Of a stretch of DNA of 64,000 bases, positions 62,590-64,000 are shown in pieces. The translations under genes and the position numbers were made by a program. The notes under the pieces were generated by a model. That model was not told the origin of the DNA. It saw only the letters and a list, made by a program, of their open reading frames with translations, and did no database searches. Numbering within the stretch: the stretch's first letter is position 1; each line of letters starts with the position of its first letter. The stretch is from Nansenia antarctica (lineage: Eukaryota > Chordata > Actinopteri > Argentiniformes > Microstomatidae): the NCBI GenBank assembly GCA_963989245.1, contig OZ022345.1:24557196-24621195 (forward strand). The letters are read 5' to 3'.

Positions 62590-62597
62590 CACTTTAG

Positions 62598-63923
62598 ACG
62601 CAATTGCTCATATTATATCTTGCTCATATCTTTACCGGCTTCCGCTGCACAAAAACTTGAAAATGAAATCGGTTGTAATCCTATATATGTTATCCTATAT
62701 ATTATATATCATAAATCTAGATATACTTGCAGTATACAGAGTAGACCTGTATCCTACAAAGAAACTTAGATTTAGATTTAGTAATCTAAAAATTAATTAG
62801 ACCCCAATACTTTCTTTTATTTCTTTTTTTGTTTCTTTTTATTTTACTACTCGATCTTTTCAGTTTGTAAAGCATCTTTGAGTGTCTAGAAAAGCACTAT
62901 ATAAGTCTAATGTATTATTATTATTCATATTATTATTATTATCCATGGTTACTTCTGTATACAGTGCGCTGCTCGTGACATCCTGACGTCATTGTTATTG
63001 TCCTTCTGCGCATGCGGGTCTGTTCAGGGCCGTGGAATGTTCACACTAGTCAATGTAGGTCAAATATAGGTCACATTTTAAAAGTCATGTGAACTGCCGA
63101 ACCAAAAAATCGGATCTGTGTAAAAATTCGGAATTGAGCATCAAGACCTGCCGTGTGAACGTAGCCTCTGTTTATCTTTGGACGAAACAGTCCACATATT
63201 TACCATTGGTTGGCTACCGATCCAATTCTTTGCTAGCAATCAGCAGTGTGTGTTGAGTGCTGAAAAAACTGTTCTCATTTCAGATTTTGGGCATTTTACA
63301 GATACGAGTAATCGAGTATCAGACGATCATTTTCAGATTTTATCCGAAATCCTACTGGTCAGTTCTGACTGACTGGTGCAGCTCGACTTGCGCACAATGC
63401 ACAGCCCCGTCATTTTAATCATTTCAATCCTACCCACGGTTGTCCCATCACAACTATGATGATGAAGGCGTCAGCTAAATGGCATAATTGTAGATAGGAA
63501 AATTAATTGCTATAAGCAGATACACGTATGATGACTCCAGCACACTCCTACTACCAAGTTTAATGCTGCCATCTAAAAAATTACGAGGTGTCTTCAGTTT
63601 TATTTGCATTCCGCAGTGTGTGACCTAAACTTTCATATAGTGTGTAGGTGTTCACTCTGTGTTTCATTGTAGCTTGGCTCTCTAAAATAAAGCTGATGTT
63701 GAGAAGCTGTATGTGACAAGAAAGCAGTCTGACCCGTAACGATGTCGTACTGTGTCCGTATGGTTTGGGTCGACACCATAGTGTGGGAGACTGCTTCTCG
63801 CCACATACTGTAGTGTAAAGTCAATGTTGCGTAAATGTGACGGTCATTTTGATGACAAGTGTTTAGACCTCCTTGTCTGTGTTGCTGTCGTCTCCCTCCA
63901 TCTCTCTGGTTTCTCACCCCAAG
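62598..63923 (+). other. End of tdrd5-like intron, repeat fragments
   Basis: A retroposon tail-like AAAGCACTATATAAG plus TTATTATT run (62880-62940), the right TIR fragment (63020-63167), and otherwise unrecognised sequence. It ends with the acceptor CACCCCAAG at 63923. Confidence 0.55.
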
Positions 63924-64000
63924 GTCTTGTTACTCTGAGCTCCCGGCACAAGCAGTCCCCTCATCGCTCACTGGAATCAAGCCAATGGGTGTAAGGCTCC
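63924..64000 (+). CDS. tdrd5: tdrd5-like gene, next exon, runs off the window
   Basis: After acceptor TTTCTCACCCCAAG. One base completes the Lys codon left by the donor at 57014, then SCYSELPAQAVPSSLTGIKP follows, the conserved continuation of an extended Tudor domain. The phase match across a 6.9-kb intron supports both exon calls. The exon continues beyond 64000. Confidence 0.75.

Overview
This window is eukaryotic nuclear DNA, almost certainly from a ray-finned (teleost) fish. The evidence is spliced genes with GT-AG introns, fish-type C2H2 zinc-finger genes with an acidic leader exon, and a dense mix of Tc1, hAT, pogo, L2, L1, Gmr1-type gypsy and epsilon/gamma-like retroviral elements. 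I cannot name the species. There are no prokaryotic features, CRISPR arrays, tRNA or rRNA genes.

Host genes are few and all on the + strand. (1) A C2H2 zinc-finger gene: acidic exon 5317-5852, finger exon 6357-7132, poly(A) signal near 7471. (2) A second zinc-finger gene in three phase-compatible exons (33459-33637, 34542-34834, 44560-45238), whose finger exon has an in-frame TAG at 45084. (3) The Tudor-domain part of a gene resembling tdrd5 (56206-56399, 56805-57013, 63924 to the window edge, plus a tentative exon at 55247-55372), with a one-base frame break near 56857. TDRD5 acts in the germline piRNA pathway, so a transposon-silencing gene sits in a transposon-rich neighbourhood.

Mobile elements fill most of the rest. 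3.5-4.9 kb: a Tc1 element with a nearly complete transposase. 11.19-23.97 kb: a complete minus-strand endogenous retrovirus with 398-bp LTRs that read as identical, a 4-bp target duplication (GTAC), a tRNA-Arg-type primer site, gag-TAG-pol in one frame, and an intact env. Its unusually long leader carries eight units of exactly 46 bp, six of which fit the CTCF core consensus perfectly. 25.7-27.2 kb: a non-autonomous hAT. 27.3-32.7 kb: a Gmr1-type gypsy element with integrase ahead of reverse transcriptase, missing its 5' LTR and broken by one stop. It ends about 0.8 kb upstream of the second zinc-finger gene, in the same orientation.

The 9.7-kb second intron of that gene (34.8-44.6 kb) is a nest. 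An antisense L2-like LINE was split by two minisatellites, a pogo-like element (itself hit by a SINE), and a large inverted-repeat element that holds an inverted relative of itself, two Tc1 fragments and a hAT. At 46.0-49.6 kb a hAT with 5-bp duplications contains a hAT with 8-bp duplications, which contains a 5'-truncated L1; each insertion has readable target duplications. 50.1-51.7 kb is another hAT, 52.3-53.6 kb a decayed LINE, and 53.8-54.3 kb a Tc1 fragment. The 6.9-kb tdrd5 intron holds a full-length L2 LINE with an uninterrupted 986-codon ORF in sense orientation.

Minisatellites are frequent, with units of 46/49, 33, 16, 15, 28, 33, 16, 25, 16/18 and 45 bp. Several create long but meaningless open frames.
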